Below, piece after piece: positions 1 to 8,309 of a stretch of DNA of 64,000 nucleotides. The position numbers were made by a program, and so were the translations under genes. The DNA is from Actinoplanes lobatus (GTDB lineage: Bacteria > Actinomycetota > Actinomycetes > Mycobacteriales > Micromonosporaceae), in assembly GCF_014205215.1 (NCBI RefSeq), contig NZ_JACHNC010000001.1:10102501-10166500 (forward strand). Direction: 5' to 3'. The notes under the pieces were generated by a model. It did not search any database. It was not told where the DNA came from and was given only the letters and a program-made list of their open reading frames with translations. The number at the start of each line of letters is the position of its first letter. Within the stretch, counting starts at the first letter, position 1.

Positions 1-1
1 C

Positions 2-2167
2 GAGTCCACGGTCCCGGGGCGCATGGACTCCGCGGTCGTGGGCCGGATCGTCGCCGAGACCCAGGGCAATCCGCTCGCCCTGGTCGAGGTAGCCAGCGAG
101 CTCTCCGACGAGCAGCTCGCCGGTGCTGCGCTGCTTCCCGACCGGTTGCCGATCGGCCGGCGGTTGGAGGCGCACTTCGCCGGGCAGGTCCAGGCTATGC
201 CCGCCGACACTCAGCTGTTGCTACTGCTCGCCGCGGCCGCACCGGCCGACTGTCCCGCACTGCTCTGGCAGGCCGCCGACAGGCTCAACCTGGCGCCGGC
301 CGCGCTCGACATCGCCGTCTCGGAGGGTGTCCTGCTGCCGGGTCACGGCTGTTCATTCCGGCATCCGCTGATTCGTTCGGCGATCCAGAGCGCCGCACAC
401 CCGACCGACCTGCGCGCTGTCCATGCGGCTCTGGCTGCGGTCACCGACCGGGTGAATCATCCGGACCGGCGGGCCTGGCATTTGGCCGAGGCGACCGTTG
501 GACTCGACGACCTGGTCGCCGCGGAACTGGAGAGTGCCAGCGAACGTGCCCGGCGCCGCGGTGGCTATGCCGCACAGGCCGCATTCCTGTCGCGGGCGGC
601 AGATCTCACCTCGGATCCGCAGGACCGCGCCCGCCGACTGCTGACTTCGGCCCGGCCCTACCTGGTCATCGGCGACGCGAGCAGCGCAGCGGAACAGCTC
701 GACCGGGCGGCACCGGGGCTCGAACTGCCGGCCATGCGAGCCGCGGCGCAGCGGACCAGGGCGACCATCGAATGGTTCACCGGTGCCGGGCCGGCCGGAG
801 TGCCCGCTGCCCTGTTGGACGCGCTGGCGACCTTCGGTCCGCTGGAGGAACGGACGACGAGGGACATGCTGTGGGAAGCGCTCACCGCAGGGATCCTCGC
901 GCGGCAGTACACCGTCGGCGTCACGCTGCTCGACATCGCCAGTTCCGCACTGAAGGCGCCGCTCCAGGACCCGTCCGGGGCGACCATCGCCGATCTGCTG
1001 CTGGACGCTTTCGCCACCCGGATCGCCGACGGATTTGCCCGAGCGGTCCCGCTGCTGCGTGCCGCGATCGCCGCGATGCGCACCGGACGGCTGGCAGACG
1101 AGGGCGAGCCGGTCGGCGTCGTCGGCTGCTGGGTGGCCCATGACCTCTGGGACGACCAGGGCCTCGAAGACATCGTCACGCGGATCGGCACAGCGGACCG
1201 TGGGCGCGGCGCGTTGCACGCGGTGAACGTCGCGCTGCAGAACGCCGCCGCGTGGAAGACCTGGGCCGGCCGGTTCAGCGAAGCGGAGAGCTGCCACGCG
1301 GAAGCAGCGGAGATCGCCGCGACGATCGGCCTGCTGCCCGAGGGGCCGGAGAAGAGAATTGAGCTGCTGGCCTGGCAGGGCCGGGAGAGCGAGACCCGCA
1401 AGGCCGCTGACTTCATCTACCGGGTCTGGGCCGGGCAACGCGGATTCGCGGTGATGGCGAACAACGCCCGTTACTCGGTCATGATCCTCGAACTGGGTCT
1501 GGGCCGATACGGCGAAGCCCTTGCCTGCGCCGCTCCCCTGTTCGACGAGGACGCACCCGGACAGGGCAACCTTCTGCTGCCCAACCTCGTCGAGGCCGCG
1601 GTACGCGGCGGCGACCGGAACCTCGCGGAAGCCGCCTTGGCGCGCCTGGCCGAACGCGCGGCGACCAGTGGCACTGCCTGGGCGCTCGGTCTACTCGCGC
1701 GCTCCGCCGCGTTGCTCACCGACGACGACCGCGCCGACGCTCTCTACCGCGAGTCCCTCGACCATCTCGCCCGCACAGCGGTCCGCACCGAGTCCGCCCG
1801 CGCCCACCTGCTCTACGGCGAGTGGCTACGCCGCCGTAAGCGCCGGGCCGACGCCCGCGTGCAGTTGCGCCTGGCTCACGAGATGTTCACCGGTATGGGC
1901 GCCGCGGCGTTCGCCGAGCGGACACGTCTCGAGCTGGCCGCCACCGGCGAGCAGCCGCGCAAGCGCACCGAGACCACGAGTCTCGATCTCACCCCGCAGG
2001 AGACCCGAGTCGCCGCCCTCGCGGCCGGCGGAGCGACGAACACTGAGATCTCCAGCCGGCTGTTCATCTCGTCGTCCACTGTCGAGTACCACCTCAACAA
2101 GACATTCCGCAAGCTCGGCATCACCTCGCGGCGCCAGCTCGCCACCGTCATGAAGGCCGGTGGCTGA
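2..2167 (+). CDS. LuxR-family (LAL-type) transcriptional regulator, 5' truncated by window edge
   Basis: This is the C-terminal part of a large ATP-binding LuxR-type (LAL/MalT-like) activator. The reading frame is already open at base 2, ahead of the first ATG at 23, so the gene begins outside the window; family members are usually about 900 aa and the P-loop ATPase part is missing here. The visible region is a long helical, TPR-like sensor segment. It ends in a LuxR HTH of about 60 residues starting at LTPQETRVAALAAGG, with the recognition-helix stretch SSSTVEYHLNKTFRKLGI. The protein should bind DNA through this tail, probably as an ATP- or ligand-switched activator. The hydrolase, SDR and cupin genes follow on the same strand and are plausible targets; that is inferred from position only. 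Confidence 0.9.
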   Translation, partial: ESTVPGRMDSAVVGRIVAETQGNPLALVEVASELSDEQLAGAALLPDRLPIGRRLEAHFAGQVQAMPADTQLLLLLAAAAPADCPALLWQAADRLNLAPAALDIAVSEGVLLPGHGCSFRHPLIRSAIQSAAHPTDLRAVHAALAAVTDRVNHPDRRAWHLAEATVGLDDLVAAELESASERARRRGGYAAQAAFLSRAADLTSDPQDRARRLLTSARPYLVIGDASSAAEQLDRAAPGLELPAMRAAAQRTRATIEWFTGAGPAGVPAALLDALATFGPLEERTTRDMLWEALTAGILARQYTVGVTLLDIASSALKAPLQDPSGATIADLLLDAFATRIADGFARAVPLLRAAIAAMRTGRLADEGEPVGVVGCWVAHDLWDDQGLEDIVTRIGTADRGRGALHAVNVALQNAAAWKTWAGRFSEAESCHAEAAEIAATIGLLPEGPEKRIELLAWQGRESETRKAADFIYRVWAGQRGFAVMANNARYSVMILELGLGRYGEALACAAPLFDEDAPGQGNLLLPNLVEAAVRGGDRNLAEAALARLAERAATSGTAWALGLLARSAALLTDDDRADALYRESLDHLARTAVRTESARAHLLYGEWLRRRKRRADARVQLRLAHEMFTGMGAAAFAERTRLELAATGEQPRKRTETTSLDLTPQETRVAALAAGGATNTEISSRLFISSSTVEYHLNKTFRKLGITSRRQLATVMKAGG

Positions 2168-2229
2168 GCGACGAGACTGGGGTGTTTCCAGGGTCCGAAC
2201 CCGTGACCGCCCGTGGTCCGGTAGTTCCC

Positions 2230-3027
2230 ATGACGACACCGACCCCAGTGATCTTCATTCACGGCCTCTGGCTACACGCTTCGTCCTGGCAGCCCTGGAT
2301 CGACCTGTTCCGCAAGGCGGGCTACGACCCGTCGGCTCCGGGCTGGCCCGGCGACCCGGACACTGTCGATGAGGCCCGGGCCAACCCGGAGGGCATCGCC
2401 GACCACGGCATTGACGATGTGGTCGCCCACTACGCGGAGATCATCTCAGCTCTGCCGGCCAAGCCGATCCTGATCGGGCACTCGTTCGGCGGCATGATCG
2501 CCCAGAAGCTGCTCGGCCAGGACCTCGCCGCCGCCACCGTCGCCATCGACGCGGCACAGATCAAGGGCGTCCTGCCGCTGCCGCTGTCCGCACTGCGCGC
2601 CACCCTTCCAGTCTTCAAAAACCCTAGGAACAAGCACCGGGCCGTCTCCCTCACGGCCGAGCAGTTCCGCTACGCGTTCGGCAATGCCGTCACCGCCGAG
2701 GAGTCCCAGCAGCTTTTCGAGACGTGGACCATCCCGGCGCCCGGCAAACCGCTGTTCGAAGCGGCCGCCGCCAACTTCGACCCGCACTCGCCGGCCGCGG
2801 TGAACACAAACAACGAGCTGCGCGGACCCTTGCTGCTGATCACCGGCGGTAAGGACCACACCGTGCCGGAATCGGTCACCCGGGCCACCTTGAAGCAATA
2901 CCGCCACTCCGAGGCGGTCACCGACATCCTCGACTTCCCCGACCGTGCGCATTCGCTGACCATCGACAGCGGCTGGCGCGACGTCGCCGACGCGAGCCTC
3001 ACCTGGCTGCGCGCGCACGGGCTCTGA
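2230..3027 (+). CDS. alpha/beta-fold hydrolase
   Basis: A 265-aa soluble alpha/beta hydrolase. An oxyanion-hole HG lies at residues 11-12 (FIHGLW), the nucleophile elbow GHSFGG puts the catalytic Ser near residue 85, an acidic residue lies in ITGGKDHTVPE, and the catalytic His is in RAHSL near the C-terminus. The start is ATG 2230, because the upstream in-frame residues from 2182 are Arg/Pro-rich and unlike the family. The substrate cannot be read from sequence; relatives include esterases and haloperoxidase-like hydrolases. It is followed on the same strand by an SDR and a cupin, a combination common in small catabolic or detoxification cassettes controlled by a nearby regulator. Confidence 0.9.
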   Translation: MTTPTPVIFIHGLWLHASSWQPWIDLFRKAGYDPSAPGWPGDPDTVDEARANPEGIADHGIDDVVAHYAEIISALPAKPILIGHSFGGMIAQKLLGQDLAAATVAIDAAQIKGVLPLPLSALRATLPVFKNPRNKHRAVSLTAEQFRYAFGNAVTAEESQQLFETWTIPAPGKPLFEAAAANFDPHSPAAVNTNNELRGPLLLITGGKDHTVPESVTRATLKQYRHSEAVTDILDFPDRAHSLTIDSGWRDVADASLTWLRAHGL

Positions 3028-3076
3028 GCCGACCGCCGTCGCCCGAAAAGCTCGCCTCGAACAACCGGAGATTTCC

Positions 3077-3196
3077 ATGACCACTCGCATCCGCCGGTCC
3101 CAGGCCGTCATCCTCGCCGACGGCGCCGCGCCGGCGATCCTCACCCTGCTGCCCGGACCGGTCGCGTCCGCCGAGACCCACACGCCCCGTTCATGA
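3077..3196 (+). pseudogene. 39-codon leader-peptide-like ORF, probable gene remnant
   Basis: A short ORF with Arg residues near the N-terminus, a hydrophobic stretch (AILTLLPGPVASA) and an AxA-like site, which together look like a signal peptide with nothing after it. GGAG about 9 bases upstream is a usable ribosome binding site. The stop overlaps the ATG of the next gene as ATGA, so it could be translated and coupled to the SDR. The likeliest origin is a deletion that joined the export signal of a lost secreted protein to the SDR gene. A functional leader peptide cannot be excluded. Confidence 0.4.
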
Positions 3197-3963
3197 ACCT
3201 GAACCTGGCCGGCAAGACCGCGGTCGTCACCGGGGCGAGCAAAGGCATCGGGCTGGCCATCACCCGGGCGCTCGCTGGTGAGGGCGCGAACGTCGTGGCC
3301 GCAGCCCGCACCGCAGCGACGGCGACCGGTTCGGTGTATCCGGTTGCGGTGGATCTCACCACGCCGGGCGGGCCGGCCGCTCTGATCGAAGCGGCCGTGG
3401 CCCGCTTCGGCGGTGTCGACATCCTGGTGAACAACGTTGGCGCGGTCCGACCTCGCCCGGACGGCTTCCTATCGGTCACCGACGACGGGTGGACCTCAAC
3501 CTTCCTGGTCAACTTCTTCTCCGCGGTACGGACCACCCGAGCCGTTCTTCCGCACCTGCTCAGCAAGGGCGCCGGATCGATCGTCACGATCACCTCGGTG
3601 AACGCCGTCCTGCCGGACCCGATGGTGATTGACTACAGCGCCGCGAAGGCCGCCTTGGCCAGCTTCTGCAAGTCGCTGTCCAAGGAGGTCGGTCCGCACG
3701 GCATCCGGGTCAACACGATCAGCCCCGGCCCGGTCAGCACCGACCTATGGCTCGGCGACGACGGTGTCGCCGCCGCTCTGTCCCGCGTCACCGGCCGTCC
3801 GCCGCAAGACATCGCCGCGAGCGCCGCCAAGGACACCGTGACCGGCCGCTTCACCCGGGCGGACGAGGTCGCCGCCCTGGTCCTGCTGCTGGCCGGCGAC
3901 CGTGCCGCGAACGTCATCGGTGCGGACTTCGCGATCGACGGCGGCATGACCACGACCCTGTAA
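3193..3963 (+). CDS. SDR-family NAD(P)-dependent oxidoreductase
   Basis: A 256-aa classical short-chain dehydrogenase/reductase. It has the cofactor motif TGASKGIG at residues 14-21, NNVGA near residues 81-84, catalytic Ser near 135, and the YSAAK pair with Tyr 148 and Lys 152. The C-terminal IGADFAIDGGMTTTL matches the usual family ending. Length and motif order are canonical, so it should be an active Rossmann-fold oxidoreductase. The substrate is unknown. The start overlaps the stop of the preceding mini-ORF by 4 bp, and the cupin gene follows 30 bp downstream, so the genes are probably cotranscribed. Confidence 0.93.
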   Translation: MNLNLAGKTAVVTGASKGIGLAITRALAGEGANVVAAARTAATATGSVYPVAVDLTTPGGPAALIEAAVARFGGVDILVNNVGAVRPRPDGFLSVTDDGWTSTFLVNFFSAVRTTRAVLPHLLSKGAGSIVTITSVNAVLPDPMVIDYSAAKAALASFCKSLSKEVGPHGIRVNTISPGPVSTDLWLGDDGVAAALSRVTGRPPQDIAASAAKDTVTGRFTRADEVAALVLLLAGDRAANVIGADFAIDGGMTTTL

Positions 3964-3993
3964 CGCCCCCCTTTACACACGCAGTACATCGAT

Positions 3994-4458
3994 ATGGAGA
4001 CTCCGATGATCCGCAACACCGGTGAATCATTCTGGTTCCTCGGCGGTCGAGCACGAATCCTGGTGCCGGGCGAAGCCACCGCCGGCGCCATGAGCGTCAT
4101 GGAATTCGAGGACCCACAAGGACACGCCACGCCGTTGCACGTACACGGCGGCGAGGACGAGGTCTGGATCGTGCTGGACGGCGAGATCAGCTTCTTCATC
4201 GGCGACGACCGCCACGACCTGCAGGCCGGCCAGGTCGCCTTCGGTCCGCGCGGTGTCCCGCACGCCTACCTGGTTCGTTCGCCACGGGCACGTCTCGCCG
4301 TGACGTTCGGTCCCGCGGGCATCGAGCGGTGGTTCGCCAGGAACGGCTCCCCGGTCTCGATGCTGGACCAGGCGCCGGCAGCCTTCGACATCGAGGCCAT
4401 CATCGCGGCGGCGGAGGAGTTCCGTCTCCGTGTCGCCGGACCGCCACCCAGCCTCTAG
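3994..4458 (+). CDS. cupin-domain protein
   Basis: A 154-aa single-domain cupin. Motif 1 is recognisable (HVHGGEDEVWIVLDGEI, metal ligands His 49, His 51 and Glu 54 or 56), as is motif 2 (GPRGVPHAY, His 90), so a mononuclear metal-binding beta-barrel is expected. Such proteins include quercetinase-like dioxygenases and small isomerases; no specific substrate can be assigned. An alternative ATG lies four codons further in. It is the last gene of the hydrolase/SDR/cupin group and is followed by a strong hairpin. Confidence 0.85.
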   Translation: METPMIRNTGESFWFLGGRARILVPGEATAGAMSVMEFEDPQGHATPLHVHGGEDEVWIVLDGEISFFIGDDRHDLQAGQVAFGPRGVPHAYLVRSPRARLAVTFGPAGIERWFARNGSPVSMLDQAPAAFDIEAIIAAAEEFRLRVAGPPPSL

Positions 4459-4486
4459 GAACTCTTGCAGGTACCGCTATGAACGA

Positions 4487-4520
4487 GCCGTAGCCGGATA
4501 GCAACTGGTCCGGCTACGGC
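4487..4520 (+). terminator. hairpin, 12-bp perfect stem, after the cupin gene
   Basis: A perfect 12-bp inverted repeat (GCCGTAGCCGGA and its complement) with a 10-base loop, 29 bp after the cupin stop. There is no T-run, as is usual for actinomycete terminators. It probably ends the hydrolase/SDR/cupin transcript. Confidence 0.65.
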
Positions 4521-4756
4521 CAGAAGTCCGATGAACAGGATGAATCGCGCGGAGTTTTTCGACAAGGACAAGCTGGCCACACCGGCGGGCACCCTGCTGC
4601 GGGTAACCGCCACCTGCACCGGTCTGTCGAGCGCTACCCGCCCGCCGGCGGTGCGGGATCGCACCACCAGCAAAGATCAGCGCCGGGTGAGATGTTCGAC
4701 CCGAGAAGCGAAAAATGGCCTGACCGGAACTTCCGACCTGGCCCTTGACTTGGGGT

Positions 4757-4832
4757 GGGCCGGACGTTGCACTATGCGAACCGCTGGACCGTCGTGTCCG
4801 GCGTTCCGCTGTCGGGACGTTTGACCAGCTCA
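4757..4832 (+). repeat. 76-bp dispersed element, copy 1
   Basis: This aligns without gaps to 8115-8190 in the same orientation, with 58 of 76 bases identical by hand count. The best conserved parts are the left end (GGGCCGGACG), ATGCGAACC, and the right end CGGGACGTTTGRCCAGCTCA. ATGCG and GTTTGNCCAGCTCA also occur 43 bp apart upstream of the IS110 transposase (here 45 bp). The divergent centre with conserved ends looks like a structured RNA or a mobile-element end rather than a coding segment. Confidence 0.6.
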
Positions 4833-4898
4833 CGTGGCAATCGGAAGGCGGCTGGAATGTCCTGACGGCCGGTCAATGGCTCGCTCTGCGGTGTCGAC

Positions 4899-5064
4899 AT
4901 GGCCGAATCCCGCACGGTTCCTTGCCCTTCGTCTTGGAACGCGAGGAGGACGGCGTGTGGTGCGTTCACGCCCAGCGGTGTCCAGGCCCGGTAGTGCACG
5001 GCGAGGGCGATACCGAGGAGACTGCGCTGGAGGACCGCCGTGAGGCGGTGTTACGCAACGCCTG
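4899..5064 (+). pseudogene. HicB-like antitoxin remnant, frameshifted
   Basis: ATG 4899 opens MAESRTVP. After a one-base frame change near 4920 the sequence continues LPFVLEREEDGVW, VHAQRCPGPVVHGEGDTEE and ALEDRREAVL, a good match to the HicB-like fold (strand with EREEDG, then PG, then the EGDT-EALED-REA helix). No intact frame joins the two parts, and no HicA-type toxin is visible beside it. It is read as a dead antitoxin gene. Everything around it to 5.8 kb also looks decayed. Confidence 0.5.
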
Positions 5065-5074
5065 GGCACCTGCT

Positions 5075-5395
5075 CTACTGGGCGCAGCGGCGAGCCTCCC
5101 GCGCGCTGATCAGCGCGACCAAGCGCCCGGCAAACTCATGTTTGCGGGCAAGGTAACGCAGTGCACCGTGCTCGTCGTGGTCGTACTCCGCGATGACCAG
5201 GCGCAACCGAATCCCGATCTCATCCGAGCCGGCCAGGCCGAGTCGCGACACCGCGTTCGAAGCAGCCGGTCGAGCTCGTGCAGCCGTTCGGGCTGGCCGG
5301 CCGCTACGCCTTCGGTGAGCGTCCGAACCAGTTCTGCCGGGTACGGCAACGTCTCGGCGTCTGGTTGAGACAGCGCGTTGAGGAGACCGTCCGGT
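5075..5395 (-). pseudogene. frameshifted conserved gene fragment, unknown function
   Basis: Two minus-strand frames each look protein-like over half the interval: first YPAELVRTLTEGVAAGQPE and RLHELDRLL, then GIRLRLVIAEYDHDEHGAL and RYLARKHEFAGRLVALIS up to the stop at 5075. They switch near 5240-5260, which implies a single indel. Upstream, a TGA just above 5396 closes the first frame, so the N-terminus is missing too. I do not recognise the family. Confidence 0.4.
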
Positions 5396-5794
5396 CGACC
5401 GAATCATGGTCACCCGTCTCGACCCGTGTCGCGACGATGGGCCCAGCTCGCGGGCAGCTGATGGGAAGCGCTGGCATGGCGCGGCGGCACGGGACAATCG
5501 TGCCGCCGCGGCCCGCCGGTCCCGGCCCGGAAGTGTCCGCTGGGGCAGCCAGGACGACGTCTCTTCCAACTCGCGGGTGACGGGGCGCCGATCAACCGAC
5601 CTGCTGTCCTCGGCTAGGCAATGACGGCCCGTCCGGCCTCCGCGGCGGCGCGCGGCATCCTCGAGAGATCGACCCTTTGAGTCATCACTGCCCCCCGTCT
5701 GCCGAGGACATCCAGCAGATCTACGTCCACCCTGGCAGGCTTGCCCGCCTGCGCACCAGAGACTTCACCGGTAACTCACCCGTACTATCTCGGC
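5396..5794. other. non-coding or degraded interval before the NB-ARC regulator
   Basis: About 400 bp with no ORF that looks protein-like on either strand and no clear hairpin. It should hold the promoter of the downstream regulator. I cannot point to a convincing -35/-10 pair. Confidence 0.4.
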
Positions 5795-8023
5795 GTGACC
5801 GGAGGATCGACGTTTGGGCTCGCCGTGCGGGCCCACCGGCGGCGGCTGGGGCTTTCGCAAGAAGATCTGGCCAAGCGGACCGGGGTCAGCACGAGCACCA
5901 TCGGCAAGGTGGAATCCGGCCGGATCAGCCATCCCCGGCCGGTCACGATGCGCCTGCTTGCGGATGCCTTCGGGTTGACTGGCGAGGCGCGGGACACGTT
6001 CTGTCAGAGAGCCGAAGCCCCGCCCGATCCGCCATCCGGCTTCCAGGTGGCGGCCCAGCTGCCGTCGGACGTGTACCCGTTCGCCGGCCGCGCGGCGGAA
6101 CTGGCCCGGCTGGATGCGCTGCTGGCCGTCGCGGGCGAGCGGCCGACCGTGATGCTGATCTCCGCGTTGTCCGGCATGGCCGGGATCGGGAAAACAGCCC
6201 TCGCGGTGCATTGGGCCCACCAGGTCTCTGGCCAGTTCCCCGACGGCCAGCTGTATGTCAACCTGCGCGGCTTCGACCCGTCCGGCCGGGTCATGGATCC
6301 CACCGACGCCATCCGCGGCTTCCTGGACGCCCTCGGCGTGGCACCCGACCGAATCCCGGCGGGTGCGGACGCCCAGGCCGCGCGCTACCGAAGCCTGCTC
6401 GCCGGCAAGCGCGTCCTGGTGGTGCTCGACAACGCCCGCGACGCCGAACAGGTCCGGCCGCTATTGCCGGCCAGCCCGACCGCCCTGGTCCTGGTGACCA
6501 GCCGCAATCAGCTCACCGGCCTGCTCGCCACCGACGGCGCGCACCCGCTCCAGCTCGGTGTCCTGACTCCGGCGGAGTCCCGCGAGCTGCTGCACGAGCG
6601 GCTCGGCGACGATCGGGCGGCCGCCGAGCCCGGCGCCGTGCCGGAGATCGTCTCGGCCTGCGCGGGGCTGCCGCTCGCGCTGAGCATCGCCGCCGCCCGG
6701 GCGCAGCAGTCGGGTTTTCCGCTCGCCGCCCTCGCCGCCGACCTGAACGAGGCCAGTCACCGGCTCGACGTGCTGGACTCCGGTGACCCGCTCAGCGACG
6801 TACGCACTATCTTTTCCTGGTCCTACGCCAGTCTCACGCCGCCGGCGGCGCGGCTGTTCCGCCTGCTGGGCCTGATTCCCGGCGCCGATCTGTCCACGGT
6901 GGCGGCCGCAGCCCTGGCCGGCGCGCCAGTGGCCGGGACGCGCCGGATGCTGACCGAGCTGACCCGGGCTAACCTCGCGAGCGAACACCGGCCCGGCCGA
7001 TACACCCAACACGACCTGCTTCGCGCGTACGCCGAAGAGCTGGCCTCGCCGGACGAAGCCGGTGCCGCGCGGGCCCGCCTCGTCGCCCATTACGTACACA
7101 CCACCTGTGCGGCCAACCGCCTCGTCTACCCCACTCTGGACCCGATCGCCGTGCCCCTCGAACCGTTGCCGCCCGGCGTCGAGATCGACCAGATCGCCGA
7201 CCAGCAGGCCGCCCTGGCCTGGCTGACCGCCGAGCACGCCAACCTGCTCGCGGCCGGGGCGTATGCCGCCGCGGCCGGCCAGCACGCCTTTACCTGGCAG
7301 CTTGCCTGGGGCCTGGACACCTTCCACTACCGTCAGGCGCGCCCACATGACCAAACGACTACCTGGCATGCCGCCGTCGCTGCGGCCGAGCACCTGAAGA
7401 TCGCGCACGTGTCGGCTTATTCGCACCGTAGGCTCGGCGAGGCCTACCGGCGGGCCGGCCGACCCGCCCAGGCGTTCGCCCAGGCCCGGACGGCCCTGCT
7501 GCTGTTCAACGACATCGGGGACTGGCGCGGCGAGGCGGGCGTGCATCTCGACCTGTCCATGCTCGCCGAACAACAGGGCGAGCTCGAAACGGCCCTCGAG
7601 CACGCCGAGCGTTCCCTCGCCATCATGTCCGGCCAGTCCGGTCTCGGGGAGCTGGGCAAGCGCACGATGGCCCGCGCCCTCAACACGGTCGGCTGGTTCC
7701 GTGCGCTGCTGGGCGACCACGTCGCCGCCCTGGACTTCTGCGAGAAGGCGCTGGCCATCAACATCGGGCTGGGCGACGACGAGAGCATGGCGTGCACCCT
7801 GGACAGCCTCGGCTACGCCCACCAGCATTTGCGCGACCACGGGCAGGCCGTCGACTGCTACGAGCGGGCCATCGAGATCTTCCACCGGCTCGGCCACGCC
7901 GCCATGACCGCCGACGCCCTGAAACGCCTCGGCGATACCCACCACGAGGCCGGCCAGGCCGACGCGGCCCGCGATGCCTGGAGCCGGGCCCGGGACATCC
8001 GCACCAAGCTGAAACGCGGCTAA
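5795..8023 (+). CDS. XRE-HTH / NB-ARC / TPR regulator
   Basis: A 742-aa STAND-type regulator. An N-terminal XRE helix-turn-helix (FGLAVRAHRRRLGLSQEDLA, TGVSTSTIGKVESGR) is followed by an NB-ARC ATPase with Walker A GMAGIGKTALAV near residues 127-138, Walker B RVLVVLDNARDAE and GLPLAL. The C-terminal half is made of TPR-like helices. GTG 5795 is chosen because the XRE domain begins directly after it; the longer frame from 5741 adds an unlikely N-terminus. Such proteins are AfsR-like cytosolic switches of secondary metabolism or stress genes, and some actinomycete NB-ARC/TPR proteins work in defence. No target gene is adjacent. The two copies of a 76-bp element bracket it. Confidence 0.85.
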   Translation: MTGGSTFGLAVRAHRRRLGLSQEDLAKRTGVSTSTIGKVESGRISHPRPVTMRLLADAFGLTGEARDTFCQRAEAPPDPPSGFQVAAQLPSDVYPFAGRAAELARLDALLAVAGERPTVMLISALSGMAGIGKTALAVHWAHQVSGQFPDGQLYVNLRGFDPSGRVMDPTDAIRGFLDALGVAPDRIPAGADAQAARYRSLLAGKRVLVVLDNARDAEQVRPLLPASPTALVLVTSRNQLTGLLATDGAHPLQLGVLTPAESRELLHERLGDDRAAAEPGAVPEIVSACAGLPLALSIAAARAQQSGFPLAALAADLNEASHRLDVLDSGDPLSDVRTIFSWSYASLTPPAARLFRLLGLIPGADLSTVAAAALAGAPVAGTRRMLTELTRANLASEHRPGRYTQHDLLRAYAEELASPDEAGAARARLVAHYVHTTCAANRLVYPTLDPIAVPLEPLPPGVEIDQIADQQAALAWLTAEHANLLAAGAYAAAAGQHAFTWQLAWGLDTFHYRQARPHDQTTTWHAAVAAAEHLKIAHVSAYSHRRLGEAYRRAGRPAQAFAQARTALLLFNDIGDWRGEAGVHLDLSMLAEQQGELETALEHAERSLAIMSGQSGLGELGKRTMARALNTVGWFRALLGDHVAALDFCEKALAINIGLGDDESMACTLDSLGYAHQHLRDHGQAVDCYERAIEIFHRLGHAAMTADALKRLGDTHHEAGQADAARDAWSRARDIRTKLKRG

Positions 8024-8034
8024 GAGGGCATTTC

Positions 8035-8065
8035 ACCAGCTCGCAGCACATCTGCCCGAGCTGGT
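8035..8065 (+). terminator. hairpin after NB-ARC regulator
   Basis: A 9-bp perfect stem (ACCAGCTCG and its complement) with a 13-base loop, 11 bp beyond the stop codon. It is probably the transcription terminator of the regulator gene. Confidence 0.5.
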
Positions 8066-8114
8066 TCGCGCACCGCCAACAACCGATTCACGTTTGCCCA
8101 GGTCAGGGGCCAGG

Positions 8115-8190
8115 GGGCCGGACGATGCACCATGCGAACCACCCGGCCGTCATCCCCGGGAACCCATTACCGGGACGTTTGGCCAGCTCA
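8115..8190 (+). repeat. 76-bp dispersed element, copy 2
   Basis: Second copy of the element at 4757-4832, same orientation, ungapped, 58 of 76 bases identical. The right end GTTTGGCCAGCTCA is followed by AGGGGTAG. Its centre can form a stem between CCCGG and CCGGG. The two copies lie 3,358 bp apart and enclose the HicB relic, the broken minus-strand gene and the NB-ARC regulator. Confidence 0.6.
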
Positions 8191-8228
8191 AGGGGTAGTC
8201 GGGCAGCGCGTTAACCTGGGCCGAACCC

Positions 8229-8251
8229 GCCGTCCGTCTTCCTCGGACGGC
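8229..8251 (-). terminator. hairpin downstream of the Mrr-like gene
   Basis: A perfect 8-bp stem (GCCGTCCG and its complement) with a 7-base loop, about 60 bp past the end of the minus-strand endonuclease gene. It may terminate in both directions. Confidence 0.45.
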
Positions 8252-8309
8252 TGAACTTCCAAGACGCCCTTAAGCACGACGTTCCGTGTGGAAGCCTGGA
8301 TGCTGCCTT

